Positions 33,401 to 45,289 of a stretch of DNA of 64,000 nucleotides are shown one piece after another. Every line of letters starts with the position of its first letter. The first letter of the stretch is position 1. Made by a program: the position numbers and the translations under genes. A model generated the notes under the pieces. That model had not been told where the DNA came from. It saw only the letters and a list, made by a program, of their open reading frames with translations, and did not search any database. The stretch lies in the NCBI RefSeq assembly GCF_902686445.1, contig NC_062221.1:34922575-34986574 (forward strand), read 5' to 3'. The DNA comes from Sciurus carolinensis (Eukaryota; Chordata; Mammalia; Rodentia; Sciuridae).

Positions 33401-34840
33401 GAGAAAAAAATAGGACAGAACGAATAAAACAAGAAAATTTTTGCTATCACATATACTATCCAAGAGTTCTGGACTGAATCTGTCCCAAGTTCACTGTGAG
33501 TGCATTCATTGACTTTCACACAATTCTCAGCACCTTTACTGAAACCTAGGAAATACTTTCATTTATCAGTGTTACCAAGAACAAGGTATTCAGGTACTTT
33601 GAAACTATATAGAAAGTCAGTTACCAGACTTTGTGTCTTATGAGGAGGGCTTGGTTTGATTTTCAAAAATACCAGTCTAGTTTTAGGTAATGCAATACTG
33701 TGAAGGAGAATTTCATTACTGCTACATAGAAGGAGAAGAAATCTATCTTCCCAGCAATGAGTCTCCTATAAAGTGACCACATTTGTATTCAACAACAAAA
33801 CTATTGGGGCCTGGTGAGGAAAACACTGAGGTGTTTTTACTGTGAGTTGATATAACGAAGGCTGCTGGCAAGACAAAAAGAAAGAAACCAAAACATAGAT
33901 GACATTGCAATAACAAGATAAATTGAGACCTGTTCACTCAGGCAGAATTTTTATCTTTTGCTACCAAACAAAAGTTTTTAGTATTGTTCTAATTGTCTGT
34001 TTTCAAATAGACTCACTACTATGTCATGCTCTTCATTTATATTTTATCATATCTACATTCTCTTTTCCATTAAATTGGTATTAATTCACTACTCTTCCTC
34101 TCAAAAATGTTAAAGCATTTTAGGAACAGGTGCACATACGCTCATCCAACTCATATTAAAGAGTGCTCCAAAATGACATTTTTATAAGAGTCCTTTTCAA
34201 ATGTACCTGAATCCAATGAATCTTTCCTTTTACCTCTCTGTAATACAAAGCTTTTACTTTATTAACCTCATTCTTTTTTTAACCCACTCCTATATTGGTT
34301 CATATTGTGTTTTTCATGCAATTTTTAGATATTTAAAAAAAAATTTAGTGTCACAATTTGAATCAGAATTTTTTCCTGTGTGGTTTTGAATCACTAGTCA
34401 CTAAAAATAGTTAAAAGCAAACTCTAAAAGAATGTATACTTTCCTGTATTCATTTAGTAAATTATAATTTTTTTAAAATTACTAGTGACATATGAAATCC
34501 TGCACTCTGACCTCACTAACCTCAGCATAAATGTTAGGAGTCCTTTAATCTGTGTTTTTCAATAAACTCTCTCTCAATTTCATTTTGTTAATCTCATTTT
34601 CTGTTCCTCGGCTCCCTTCAACTACTGCATATACACACATACGCACAGTTGCAAAAAAGATATATAAATATTCATTCTTTATTGTTTGTGTCTTCATTTC
34701 TTTTATTTTTCTGTTTTTATTTAGAAGTTCCTTTAACTGCCTAACTTTTGTTCTTTTATTCACTCTGCACATACGGAAAAGAAATTAAAAATACCTTGTT
34801 GGGGAAGGAGTAGATTTCTAGAACCAGAATCCCTTTTCTT
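33401..34840. other. Unassigned A+T-rich DNA
   Basis: No gene or repeat was recognised. Frames at 33743-33937 and 34545-34788 lack domain signatures. Confidence 0.5.
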
Positions 34841-35030
34841 ATAGCCATTGAAATTTGAGGATAAAATGGTAAAATTTTTAATTTTTATGAAATCCAATTT
34901 ATCAACTTTTTGGTTTAATTATTTTTGCTTTTAATATTGTAAAAAATCTCCATAGAATCATGAATCCCAAAAATGTTCTAATTTTCTTTTAAATTTTCTT
35001 CCAAATGTTGCAGACCTTACCTTTTAGACT
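34841..35030 (-). mobile_element. Possible old LINE-1 fragment
   Basis: TTTTTATGAAATCCAATTTA and ATCAACTTTTTGGTTTAATT followed by TTTTGCTTTTAATATTG resemble the reverse complement of an old LINE-1 ORF2 segment. It is diverged, so the call is tentative. Confidence 0.4.
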
Positions 35031-35149
35031 CATAATCTATCATATATCTATATTGTATTTATACATAAATTTATATATAAATATATATATTTATAGAGGG
35101 GAGTCTGGGTATTATGTTGTTCAATGAAGTAATTGTTTAAAATGATTTT

Positions 35150-35720
35150 TCCTTTGGGCACATTTAGCAGTCTAAATACGAATTTATTATCTCACATTTC
35201 TGTAGTTCAGAAGTCTTACATGTGTTTCACAGAGTTAAAAATCAAGGAGTTCACTGGGTCCCACCCTTTCTGAAGCTCTAGGAGAGAATCTGTTTTCTAG
35301 GTAGTGGGCAGAACTCATTTTGTACAGTTGTAGGACCACATTTAATTATTTACTTTAAACTGAAGTTCATTCACAGCTTCTTGTGGCTGCCCATGTGTGT
35401 TGATGAGGCAGTCCCTTTCCTCCATTTTTTTAAGTTGGTAATAGAAGATCAATTCCTTCATCCTTTGAATATGTTTTCTTCTTCCATGATCACATTTTTC
35501 TGACAACTGACAGGTAAAATTATACAATTTTGAGGGTGCATGGGATTATTCCCACTCAGATAATTTAGGAAAGGCTTCTAATAAAAATTCTAAAAATTTA
35601 ACCACTTTTGAAAAACTTCTTTTTTAGGTAAGCCAATTTATTTGCAAGATCCAGGGATAAGGAGATAAATATCTGTGAAATGGGGACTGGGCATTATTCT
35701 GACTACAACAATTACTGGTA
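35150..35720 (-). mobile_element. MLT1-like MaLR LTR fragment
   Basis: TTTATTATCTCACATTTCTG, TAGTTCAGAAGTCTTACATG, GAAGCTCTAGGAGAGAATCT and a later TTCTTGTGGCTGCCCATGTG follow the reverse-complement order of old MLT1-type LTRs. It is strongly diverged and without clear ends. Confidence 0.5.
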
Positions 35721-36193
35721 ATTTTTATCTAAAATCCATCTATTGAGTTATGTGATTATTGTTACTCTCGTATCACACTATCTTGATTGCTACAACTTAT
35801 ATTAAGTCCTGGTATAAGTCTTCCATTTTTAACTTTCGAGAATTTCTTTTTTGTCAGTTTATAGGTCAATTGTATTTCCAAAGAAATTTGATGATCAAAA
35901 CATACCTTCATGCAAAAAACAGTCTGTTGAAACGTTGCTTAAAATTGTGTACAAAATATATATATCAATTTGCGTATAAATGAAATAAAAATATTGGGTG
36001 ATTCAATTTAACATTTTTATATTTATTTAGATGTTTTTGATTTATTGAGAAATATTTGTAATTTTCAGTGTTCGTGTTAAACACACAGTGTGTTTCATGA
36101 TTTCTGATATCATAAATGGTAACTTGTAAAATTTTTACTTTCAATCACTGCTTGGTAGAATAGAAAGTTATAATTGATTTTCATTAATTGACC
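35721..36193. other. Unassigned A+T-rich DNA
   Basis: No gene or repeat was recognised. Confidence 0.5.
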
Positions 36194-36677
36194 TGACACT
36201 ATGGTTCAGATATGAAGTGTCCCCCAAAAACTAATTTGTGAGACATTGCAAGAAAATTCAGAGATGATTGTTTTATGAAAGTCTTAATCTAATAAATGCA
36301 TTAATCCACTGATAAGGATTAACTGGATGGAAGCTGTATGCAAGTACGATGTGGCTGCAGGAGATGGGTCCCTGGACTTGTGCTTTTGGAGTATGTATTT
36401 TGTCCTTCTTGAATGGAGTGCTCTCTCGCTCTGTCTCTCTCTCTCTTTCTCTTGCACGCCCGCTCTCTCTTTCTCTCTCTCTGTTTCCTGGTGCCATGTC
36501 ACCAGTTGATTTCCTCTGCCACACACTTTCACCATGATTTTCTGCCTCATCTCAGGTCTTGATGAATGGAGTCAGCTATCTATGGACTGTAACTATGAGC
36601 CCCAAATAAACTTTTCCTCCTCTAATTGCTTTTGTAATGTCCTTTTGGTCACAGTGGTGAAAAAGCCGACTAAAACA
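36194..36677 (+). mobile_element. MaLR-type solo LTR with (CT)n tract
   Basis: ATGGTTCAGATATGAAGTGT and CCCCCAAAAACTAATTTGTG at the left, a CTCTCT tract at 36420-36482, CCCCAAATAAACTTTTCCTC with the polyadenylation signal, and CACAGTGGTGAAAAAGCC with CTAAAACA at the right. The order is as in the other copies. Confidence 0.82.
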
Positions 36678-37375
36678 CTTGATATGCTCTGTGCTTGTTT
36701 AATTGTCCCTTCTAGAAGTATTTGTGTAGATATTTTAGGAATTCTATGTATGAAGTAAGGTTTTCTAGTTATTATGATTTTATCTTTTTAAACGGTTTTC
36801 AGTTTTTAATTTTATTTTATATTGTTATTGTTTGTATTAGAATTTATCTTATTGCAATGCGCAGAATACATTTACAATGTTAACTAAAATTGTATAAACT
36901 CCTCTTATTTCTTATCATAAAAATAATATTCAGTCCTCCTTAATTATACTGTTAGTCATAGAGTCATATTTCATTAGTTTGAGAAATCTTTGCCTCTCAA
37001 GTGTACAAGTTTTTTTTAAATTATGTTGGGTTTTAATTTGTCAAATTATTTTCTTCTACATTTTGAGATGATCATACAAATGCATAAATAGATGATGAGA
37101 GTTTTTGCAGGTACTGTGAAAATTCTATTTCTTGACCATGTTCATGTATTCAAGTAATGTTCACATTATGACTCATTATACTGAGCATTTATGGTTGGTA
37201 TATTGTTTTATGTATGTGTATATATATATATATTTTAAATATACTTTAAAAATATATAAATATGTGTGTATATTTTAAAGTATAACATATATTATACTTT
37301 AAAATGTTCAGAAGTTTATAAAATATAATTGAAAAAATTTCTGCCCAGCCAAGATACATTCATGTTAGAGCATCA
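36678..37375. other. Unassigned A+T-rich DNA with AT inverted repeats
   Basis: No gene was recognised. TATATA runs and a 13-bp inverted repeat (37272-37305) lie at the right end. Confidence 0.5.
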
Positions 37376-37755
37376 ATGGCTTGAATTATTGCCCTCTAAA
37401 TTCATATGTTGGAACATAAGACCCAAACACAATGGTAATAAGCAGTCTGTCCTTTAGAAGGTGATTAATGCATGAGGGCTCTGACCTTATGAATAGGGTT
37501 GGTACTCTTATAAAAAGTCTGAGGAAACTATCCAGACTCCTTTTGCCCTTCCATATCTTCCCTTATATGAGGCTGCAGCAAGAAGTGTCATCCTGAAATA
37601 CAGCACAGCTGCACCAAACATCAAATTTACAAGTACTTTGAACTTGGATTTCATAGCCTCCACAGTTGTGAGAAAACAAATTTGATGAATAAAGATCTTT
37701 ATAAATTATCCAGTCTTAGGTATTTTGTTACAAAAGCAGAAACAGATTAAGACAT
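37376..37755 (+). mobile_element. MaLR element, 5' LTR
   Basis: GAATTATTGCCCTCTAAATT, CATATGTTGGAACATAAGAC, GAAGGTGATTAATGCATGAG, TCTTATAAAAAGTCTGAGG, CAGTTGTGAGAAAACAAATT and TATCCAGTCTTAGGTATTTT follow the MST/MLT1 LTR order. The copy at 39470-39863 has the same blocks, so the two are paired LTRs of one element. Confidence 0.75.
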
Positions 37756-39469
37756 GAATTGATAGGATGTAGCTATAACAAATATCTAAAAATCTGGAAA
37801 TAGCTTTGGAACTGAAGAGTGGGAAGAGGTTGGATGCATTTAGAGATGCATGTTGAGAAAGCCTGTATTGCTGTGAAGAGAGCATTAATGTCTATTCTGA
37901 TGAGTGCTCAGAAAGAGTGAAGAGCTGTGGAAAAAACTTGAATCATTTTGGAAATGCCTTAAGTGGACATTAACACAATGATGGTCGAAATATGGGGTAA
38001 AGGCAAATAAAATGAGGACTTAGATGTAAATGAGAAAAAATATTGAAAATTGGAGGGAATACCATGTTTGTCAGAAAATGGCAAAGCACTTTCATGAATT
38101 GTGTCTGAGTCCTTGTGTTTTCTGGAATAAAACACTTGCAACTGATGAGGTTCGATATTTGGCACATGAAATCTCTGAGCAAAGTTTTAAGGATGCTGTT
38201 CCATGATTTCTTTTGACCGCTTATACTAAAATGCACAAAGACAGAATCAGATTAAAGAATAAATATATAACAAGAAAAGATTCATTATATAAAGTTTTGG
38301 AATTTCTCACAGTGACCTGTTTGTGAAGATTAAAACAGTGTCTTTGGAAGGAAGCACTAAGGGTATGGCGAAATGAAGATCCGATGAGAAAAATAACTAT
38401 AGACAGAAAGAAATCAGATGCTAATCCATTAGGGCAATAGAAGAATGAACCCAGAAGCATTTCAGGGATTATGGATATTGCCACTTCCATCAGAATTCCA
38501 GAAGACCAGGAAATTGGGGTCAGAATTGTTTCAAAGAGGGACTTGTGTCCATTAGGGTTCACTGCTCTGTGCCGTCTCGTGTCTGTTCCCCACATTCAGG
38601 TACAGTGAAGGTACATTCAACCACCCAGCATGCCCAGGTTTGACTCAGGCCTTGATTCCAAAAGCATAGGAGCTAAGCCTTGGTGCCCTCCAAGTGGTGT
38701 TAATTTACACAGAATTTGTGAGCTAATAGGCATCAGTAACTCCATCTAGATTTGGAAAGGATATGTCAGAGAGTCACGGGGCTGAGGCAGAAAAATCCCA
38801 CAGAACTGAAGCTGCAATAAAGAGTTCATACTGAGGCAAAGTCCAGTAAAGTCATAGGGTTGTACAACATCCCTTACTAGAATAATGCCTGTGGAGCTCT
38901 GGGGGCAGGGGATCAACTCCAAGAGACTAGACTACTGAGCGACCAGCCTTCAGCACTAGCCTTGGAAAGCCTCAGACATGTAGCCCCAATATGTGAATTT
39001 CTGGGTGGGCTGCACCAAGTAAATTGGTAGTGGTGGCCGCTGGGAGCAAAGAAAACCTGATCACTACTTCAGTTTATCCAGAAGATCAGACATGGAATCA
39101 AAGAAGTATTTCATGTTTGCCTTCCTCAGTTTTGGACTTAGTTGATACCTGTCACTCCTTCCTTATTTCCTGTTGTCCCTTTTTGGAATGGGAATGCCTA
39201 TCCTCTGCTTGTCAAATCATTGTACTTTGGAAGCATGTATTTTTTAACATTTTTATTTCACAAACTTGTAGTTAGAGAAATAATTTTCCTTAGGATGAAT
39301 CATGTCTCGAGTCTCATCTGATTTAGATAATATTTAAATGAGACTTTGAAATTAGATATTGAGTTTGATCCTTAGCCAAGTTAAGAGATTTGAGGCTATG
39401 GGGCAGAGTGAATATATTTTGAATATGAGAAAGGTAGGAAGGTGTGGGGATGTCAAGGGAATAATGACA
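37756..39469 (+). mobile_element. MaLR internal region
   Basis: Lies between two like-oriented LTRs. TGGAAATAGCTTTGGAACTG and GTGGGAAGAGGTTGG near the 5' end, and TTTTTGGAATGGGAATGCC near 39180, match MST/THE1-type internal sequence. MaLR internals encode only a vestigial Gag in ancestors; here no domain is visible and the open frames on either strand are chance. Confidence 0.7.
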
Positions 39470-39863
39470 TGGGTTGGATGTTTTCCTCTCCAATTCATAT
39501 GTTAGAACTTAAAAATCAATGTGATAACCTTCAGAGGGTGATTAAGTCACAAGGGCTTGACTCTTATGAGTGGGATAATTACCATTATGAAAGGGGTTAT
39601 GGAAACTACGGCAGCCCTATTTTGCCCTTTCGTCTCTTCTGCCTTGTGAGGGCACAGTGCTTTACCTTTTGCCTTTCTTCCTTCTTCCATGTAAGTATGC
39701 AGCAAAAACCTCCAGCTTGGAAAGACAGAGAAGCCCTCACCAGACTTCCAAACTACTAGTGTCTTGATCTTAGAATTCTTGGACTCCAGAACTGTGAGAA
39801 AACAAACTTAAGTTCCTTATAAATAACACAGTATTTTGTCATGTTAGCAGGGATAGATTAAAA
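39470..39863 (+). mobile_element. MaLR element, 3' LTR
   Basis: TGGGTTGGATGTTTTCCTCT, CCAATTCATATGTTAGAACT, GAGGGTGATTAAGTCACAAG, AGAACTGTGAGAAAACAAAC and CACAGTATTTTGTCATGTTA match block for block with the LTR at 37376-37755. Confidence 0.75.
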
Positions 39864-39873
39864 GAAGTGGCTT

Positions 39874-39995
39874 TCTAGGCTGGGGTTGTGGGTCAGTGGT
39901 GGCACTTGCCTAGCATGTGGGAGGTCCTGGGTTCAATCCTCAGCACCACAAAAAAATTAATTAAAGGTATTGTGTCCACCTACAACTAAAAAAAT
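39874..39995 (+). repeat. ID-type SINE
   Basis: GGCTGGGGTTGTGGGTCAGT, CTTGCCTAGCATGTGGGAGG, CCTGGGTTCAATCCTCAGCA and a CACCACAAAAAAATTAATTA junction, then AGGTATTGTGTCCACCTACA and an A-rich tail. It is a full tRNA-Ala-derived ID element with the long tail, and one of the least diverged SINEs here. Confidence 0.9.
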
Positions 39996-40440
39996 TGTAT
40001 ATAAAGAGAAGTTTTCCAAATTTGACTATCTTTTTCTATCCTTAATAAGTATATATTGATCTAAAAAAAACATGTAAATTGCACTCATTTTATAATCAAA
40101 TCTGGAAATCAGGGAACACTGTAATCCTCAAACTTAGTAGAATAAATCCCAACTATTACCAAAGCTATTTCTCAAACCAATGGCTTTGTGAAGAGTTGTG
40201 TGGGAGCAGTAAGAAGGAACTGGATTAAAGTTGCAGTCAGAAAAGAAAGTTTAATCCAGGAGCAAAACTACTAAAAAGAAAAAAAGTTCTTTTCAATTAC
40301 AGTAATGACTATGGTAAGAGAACATAAAAGTCACTATGAAATTTGAGGAGGCAATTTAGAAGGAGAAGTAGTCTTAGGATTGTGTGTCTAAAGTGCAAAA
40401 GAATAAAAGAAACAAAACTTGTACAATGATGGAAACTGGA
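39996..40440. other. Unassigned A+T-rich DNA
   Basis: No gene or repeat was recognised. Confidence 0.5.
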
Positions 40441-41698
40441 GGAACCACAGGGCCTCTTCCCTCATTCCCCAACAAGACAACTATTGAAGAACCTATGCTA
40501 AACCACAATAAATGAAGATAATTCAATTGAGCTACAATACATATAAAGGGTGAAAGTTATAGATACAGTTGTAAATAGATGAAATGCAGATATTTTTATA
40601 GTCATCATTTACAGAGAATGATTCTTTTCAAAGAAATCAGCTTTGAAGCAGAAGAAAAACATGGCACAATACTTTGAGCTCAATTTTTAAAATGACAATT
40701 CAGGAATATAAAAAAAATTTTTTGGTTTAAAAATTTAAAAAATAACAAATGAATAAAACAGAAAAAATAAAGGAAAGAAACAAAATTCAAGATCATCATA
40801 AAGACTAAATTGCTATGTAAACAAAGAATAATATATTAAAATGAAAAATTAGCAAGGGACATTAAAGAAAATTAGAAAAAATACAAGCAAGAATATAAAT
40901 GAGAAAAAGAAAAAATTAAATGGTTGAAAATAAGTAGGGAAAAATTGAAGGCAAAGTCATCAGGAGGAAATAAAATATTCGAATGTGTTACAAGTAGAAG
41001 CTACCACAAAACTGTGAGATTACTGAGGAAAATGAAACAACAACAACAACAAAAAGACTAATAGAAAAACAAAAACAGTCAACATGTCAATGGGACACTT
41101 TTTACTCAAAAGTCACAATTTATAGTGAAGATAAATGAGTTTTGACTATATGACAAATGACCAAGAAATAAGCCAGAAATTAACCAAAGCTCAAAAAGAA
41201 GTAGATACAAACTTACTATTAATAAATTTTTTTTCACAAGTCACTACAACTAAGACAAATATTAGAATGAGTAAAGATAGAGGAAAACAGATTAACTTAA
41301 TCCATAAAGGCATGTCTTTTAGTCTATAGCAATTATTACACCCTGATTTATGTGTGTGTGATTCCTTTTCTCTTGAACACACATTAAACACTTTCAAAAA
41401 AGATCATTTGTTAGGTCTTCAAATATCAGTAAGTTCTATGAAGTAAAAACCAACAACACTCTTTGAAGGCAATGTAATAAAACGAAATAGGTAAAAAATT
41501 CCTTCCATATGGAAATTCTAAAACAACCACTCTAGTAAAAATACTCTTGATAAAATGTGAACTACAAATGCACTTTATTAATTTTAAAAGGATGGTATCA
41601 ACACTACATTTCAACTCTTTTGGCAAATAGGGATGACAGTGAAGCCTTAAAGATAAAGAAAAAAAGTAGACAGAACTTGAGGCATATATTTCTTTCTT
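40441..41698 (+). mobile_element. Very old LINE-1 / HAL1-like remnant
   Basis: A-rich plus strand with weak LINE-1-like order: AAAAGAAGTAGATACAAACT, AAAGATAGAGGAAAACAG, AGATCATTTGTTAGGTCTTC and TATGGAAATTCTAAAACAAC. It leads into the old repeat at 41740, which supports it being one ancient LINE copy. It is strongly decayed. Confidence 0.5.

Positions 41699-41738
<40 letters not shown>
41699..41738 (+). repeat. (TCTA)n microsatellite
   Basis: Nine to ten tandem TCTA units. A 60-codon frame reading LSIYLSIYL across it is a translation of the repeat. Confidence 0.95.
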
Positions 41739-41739
41739 A

Positions 41740-41936
41740 AGTAGAAATTGTGTTAAGGAATTGGTTCATGCATTCATGAACTTGGTAAATCCAAAATCTT
41801 CAGGTTGATAGGATACCCAAGGATGAGCTGACTCTGTAATTCTAGTTTGAAGGCTGTCTTCTGGAATAATTCTTTCTTCCTTGGGTGATGTTAGGTTTTT
41901 TTCCTATTAAGACGTTCACCTGATTGAATGAGGTAC
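41740..41936 (+). repeat. Old repeat, left half, interrupted by provirus
   Basis: AAGGAATTGGTTCATGCATT, GTTTGAAGGCTGTCTTCTGG and CACCTGATTGAATGAGGTAC are parts of the same old repeat family as 12965-13310. It stops at GGTAC (41932-41936), the target duplication of the provirus, and resumes at 46748. Confidence 0.7.
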
Positions 41937-42390
41937 TGCAGGGAACCATTCATGACTCCTTATGAGAACCTGGCAAAGTTCTAGATATTAACCAAAAATA
42001 TCTGACCTCAGGAACTCACCATTGGATATTGATTGTTGGAGAATGCCTGAGTTAGGTGGCATCCTGCCTTGACGCTCCCTCAGGTTCCAGTAAGTCACCC
42101 ATAGATGGGAATGATCCATTAGAGCCAAATAACCTGCTTACCTCCACCCCCGTCCTGCTTTTCTCAAAGAAGTTCCTACTGGTCCCCTTTGATCTGTATT
42201 GCTATAAACAAAGCAAAGGAAGACTCCTTCCTTTGTTAGAGCCAGACGCTACTGGACGGCTCAATCATTCACGTCCCTGCATCAAAAATATTCCTGCCTT
42301 TTTGTTATTATTTCTGATATATACATTTCTTAGCTTTTATTTTGCAGCAAGCCCTTTCCTCCAACAGGAACCCTTTACCGCGCCTACGTA
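41937..42390 (+). mobile_element. Provirus 5' LTR
   Basis: Starts TGCAGGGAACCATTCATGAC and aligns with the LTR at 46313 through GACTCCTTATGAGAACC, CAAAGAAGTTCCTACTGGTC, CCCCTTTGATCTGTA and TTCTTAGCTTTTATTT. It is about 24 bp longer than the 3' copy because of an internal insertion near 42210. The 111-codon frame at 42056-42391 lies in the LTR and is not a gene. Confidence 0.82.
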
Positions 42391-42406
42391 GGACATGCAC
42401 AAGGCC

Positions 42407-42425
42407 TGGAGCCCAAATGTAGGGC
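42407..42425 (+). promoter_or_regulatory. Primer binding site, tRNA-Lys type, degraded
   Basis: TGGAGCCCAAATGTAGGGC resembles the known Lys-1,2 primer site of betaretroviruses with three or four changes. It begins 16 bp after the aligned LTR end, while it would normally follow directly, so either the LTR extends further or there is an insertion. Confidence 0.6.
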
Positions 42426-42659
42426 ACGAATCACAAGGAATCAGAAGAAAAGAAAAGTAACAACTAGGTGCTTGGCCTCCTCTCCTGCAAACAGAGAACA
42501 GCCAAGGAGTACCTAATGAGAGAGAGAGGAGAGGAGAATCTATCATCTACAGTATGACCATAAACACAAGGAATTTTAACTCTAAAAGAGAGAATACCTA
42601 GCTGTACTTGATATCACGGTCAGAGTGGAAAGTCAGTACAGAGAATGCAACTTCTACAA

Positions 42660-45240
42660 TTCTTCAAAGGGATAACAGATTTGGCCTCTTTAAATCCTAC
42701 AGACACAGATATATATGTATATGGGTCTCATAAATTTTTTACCTTGTAAAGTGAAGACTACAAAATAAGTAAATTAAAATAAAATTTATAACAAATAATT
42801 TTCAAAAGGTTTACATGTAATTAAATTGGTTATTTATAATTAATGCAATTAACTAAAGTTATTTAAAGATTTTTATTCTTTAAATTCTACTAAGTTTCTA
42901 TCATGAGGTCTGTTTACAAATAGATAAGATCTTTTCACAGATCCCAATTAATTTGGCCTACTAACTAAAGGATAAAAGGAAATACTTAAAACATTAATCT
43001 ACTCTCTATGTGTGTCGAGTTTTATTATTTCGAAAAGCTAATTTTAAAGAAATTAAGATTCATACAGTTCTGGCTAAACAATAACTATTGTTTTAAAGTA
43101 CTACATTATATTCCAAATTTCAAATTTTTCTTTAAAACCTAAACTTGGTTAATATAAAACATCAAAGTAATTATGATAATTATTGCTAAATTGTTATATA
43201 ATAATTGTAGCTTTGTTTCTCAAGTATACAAGTCTTTAAAATATAAGATTTAAAAGGATATTTTACTAAGCTGATACTCTCCAAACTAAAATTTTCTACA
43301 ATAATGGTCTCGTACAAATTTATATAATAATAAAAAATTAATTAAAAATTTTAATTGTCATTTAATATTTTATAATTAAATAAATATGTTATAAAACATT
43401 TATGTTACTCTCTACACTGAGAAGTAAATTTCACTATATTTCTAAAAGACAATTAAGAGACTGTAGCTTATTTAAAGATTAGCAATATGAGATATAAAAA
43501 TATTTTGACACCTTCCCACAAGAGGGGGGTTCTCGTTTGTTTGTTTGTTATTTCCATAACCTGACAATGCTGGGGACTCGAACCAAGAGGAGGTTAAAAG
43601 CTCTCTTAACTTGTCTGTTTCAAGTTTCAAATATAATATTTAATAATGTTAACTAATTTCTATCAATCCAAAGTAATATACATAGAAATTTTAAGAAATA
43701 ATATTTAAATAAAAAACTAAAATTAATTTCAAATGTAGACCACTTTGCCTAAGTTTTGTCAAGGGGCCAATTTTTAAAAAAATTAAGAAGTATACAAAAG
43801 AATCTCTTATAAATCTACTGTACAAGAATAACTACTATTAAAATTTAGTGCGTAACCTTCTAAAATGTGTTCTATACATATGCTTATAGATATATGTATA
43901 TTTTATATATATAGAATCTTATTTGTTATTTATTTAAAAACTTGTAAAATTATTTTAAATTATGCATAGTTAATATTCTTTTACAATATTATTTTTAATG
44001 CCATATTTTTTAATCATATAATTCATTAATCCAAGACCCCACGTAGGTTAAATTATCTTTACTACTTTAAAAAGAAAATTATTAAGAATATTCATATAAT
44101 TGATTTTATGCACGAAAATTATTTTAACATAAATACCTTAAAATATGATTGCTAGATCAATGACATAAAATTCTAAGATTTTTGAATAACTTATTGGATC
44201 ACTGTCCTGAAAGATATGACCAATTCATATTCTACTCAATAATATTTGGAAGTACTAATTCCCTATCCTTGGATCAACACCAGATTTAATGATAATGTAA
44301 ATTTTACATAATTTTTTAGGTAAAAAGTTGCTTGTTCTTTTACTTCATTTTTTATTATTAATAAATGGAAGAAATTTTTTCCTTTGCTCATTAAACTTAT
44401 GTATTTCTTATCTTTTTTTTTAAATATCTGTTTTATATCTTCTGTATCCTTTGTAGAGGTCACCTCTGTTAAGTTAAAAGTCTGCCTCTCATCTCATTAC
44501 AGGTTAAAATAATATTTCAAGTTTGTTTAAGGTTAAGTTCAAATTATAAATTTTTGTTATACAAATTACTATAGTCAATATAAACAGAAAATGCTATATA
44601 TAACTAAAGATTTAAAATTATACAAAATTATATTCCTTAATTCATAAATACTATAAAAATTAAATATGCTTTTACTCTTGTTAATTTTATATTGCATTTC
44701 CCTTACAGACCTTACAACTACTATTTGTAAATGCCTTACACAAGTACCAATTCTAATATGACAACTTAAGATACTAAGACCATTATCTATAAGACAAACA
44801 AGTTGTAAAACAGACTTTCAATATCTATTCTGACTCCATTTTATAATTTTGTTGCTCAGCCCACTACTACAGACAAAATCAAATCACACATTTGGTAAAA
44901 ACTAGGCCTTCTTTTACTGTAATGCCCTCTTCAGCTTAACAACATTGACTTTAACAATAGGTAATTTTACTAATTGTCCTAGTCAAATAAAAATATTTAG
45001 TAAGTCATTTCTTATGGTTTGAATACTTGTAGAATGCTAGGCCATTGTCTACAATTTAAGACTAATGATACTCCAGCTTATATCAATTTTTTTTCTACAA
45101 TTTTATAAAATAAAAAAGGGGGAAACAGAACCCACTAAATCTCACAAAATTATTTCAAAAGAATATTTTAAATTGTGATATTAAAAGTCTCACTGCTGCA
45201 GAACAACACATGGAGTAATAGAATACACTAGATTTTATAA
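42660..45240. other. A+T-rich noncoding interior of the provirus
   Basis: Where gag, protease and pol would be expected, 2.6 kb of very A+T-rich DNA shows no retroviral motif and no frame over about 70 codons. A possible ID SINE scar (TGCTGGGGACTCGAACC, 43569-43585, minus strand) and an AAAAAAGGGGGAAAC polypurine-like stretch (45113-45127) are the only landmarks. It may be replaced or extremely decayed sequence. Confidence 0.5.
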
Positions 45241-45289
45241 TAGTGTATTATATTTATAGGATAGAGACTATTTTTGTATATTTAAAAAA

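Noticed and set aside
38221..38595. 124-codon minus-strand open frame
   Set aside because: It lies antisense within a plus-strand MaLR internal region and has no recognisable domain.
39874..39995. tRNA-Ala gene
   Set aside because: It has A and B boxes but an ID-family body and A-rich tail, with no acceptor stem; it is a SINE.
41699..41738. Possible CRISPR-like array
   Set aside because: It is a 4-bp tandem microsatellite without spacers, in a mammalian genome.
42056..42391. 111-codon plus-strand frame with a hydrophobic C-terminal part
   Set aside because: It lies entirely in the provirus 5' LTR and is broken in the 3' LTR copy.
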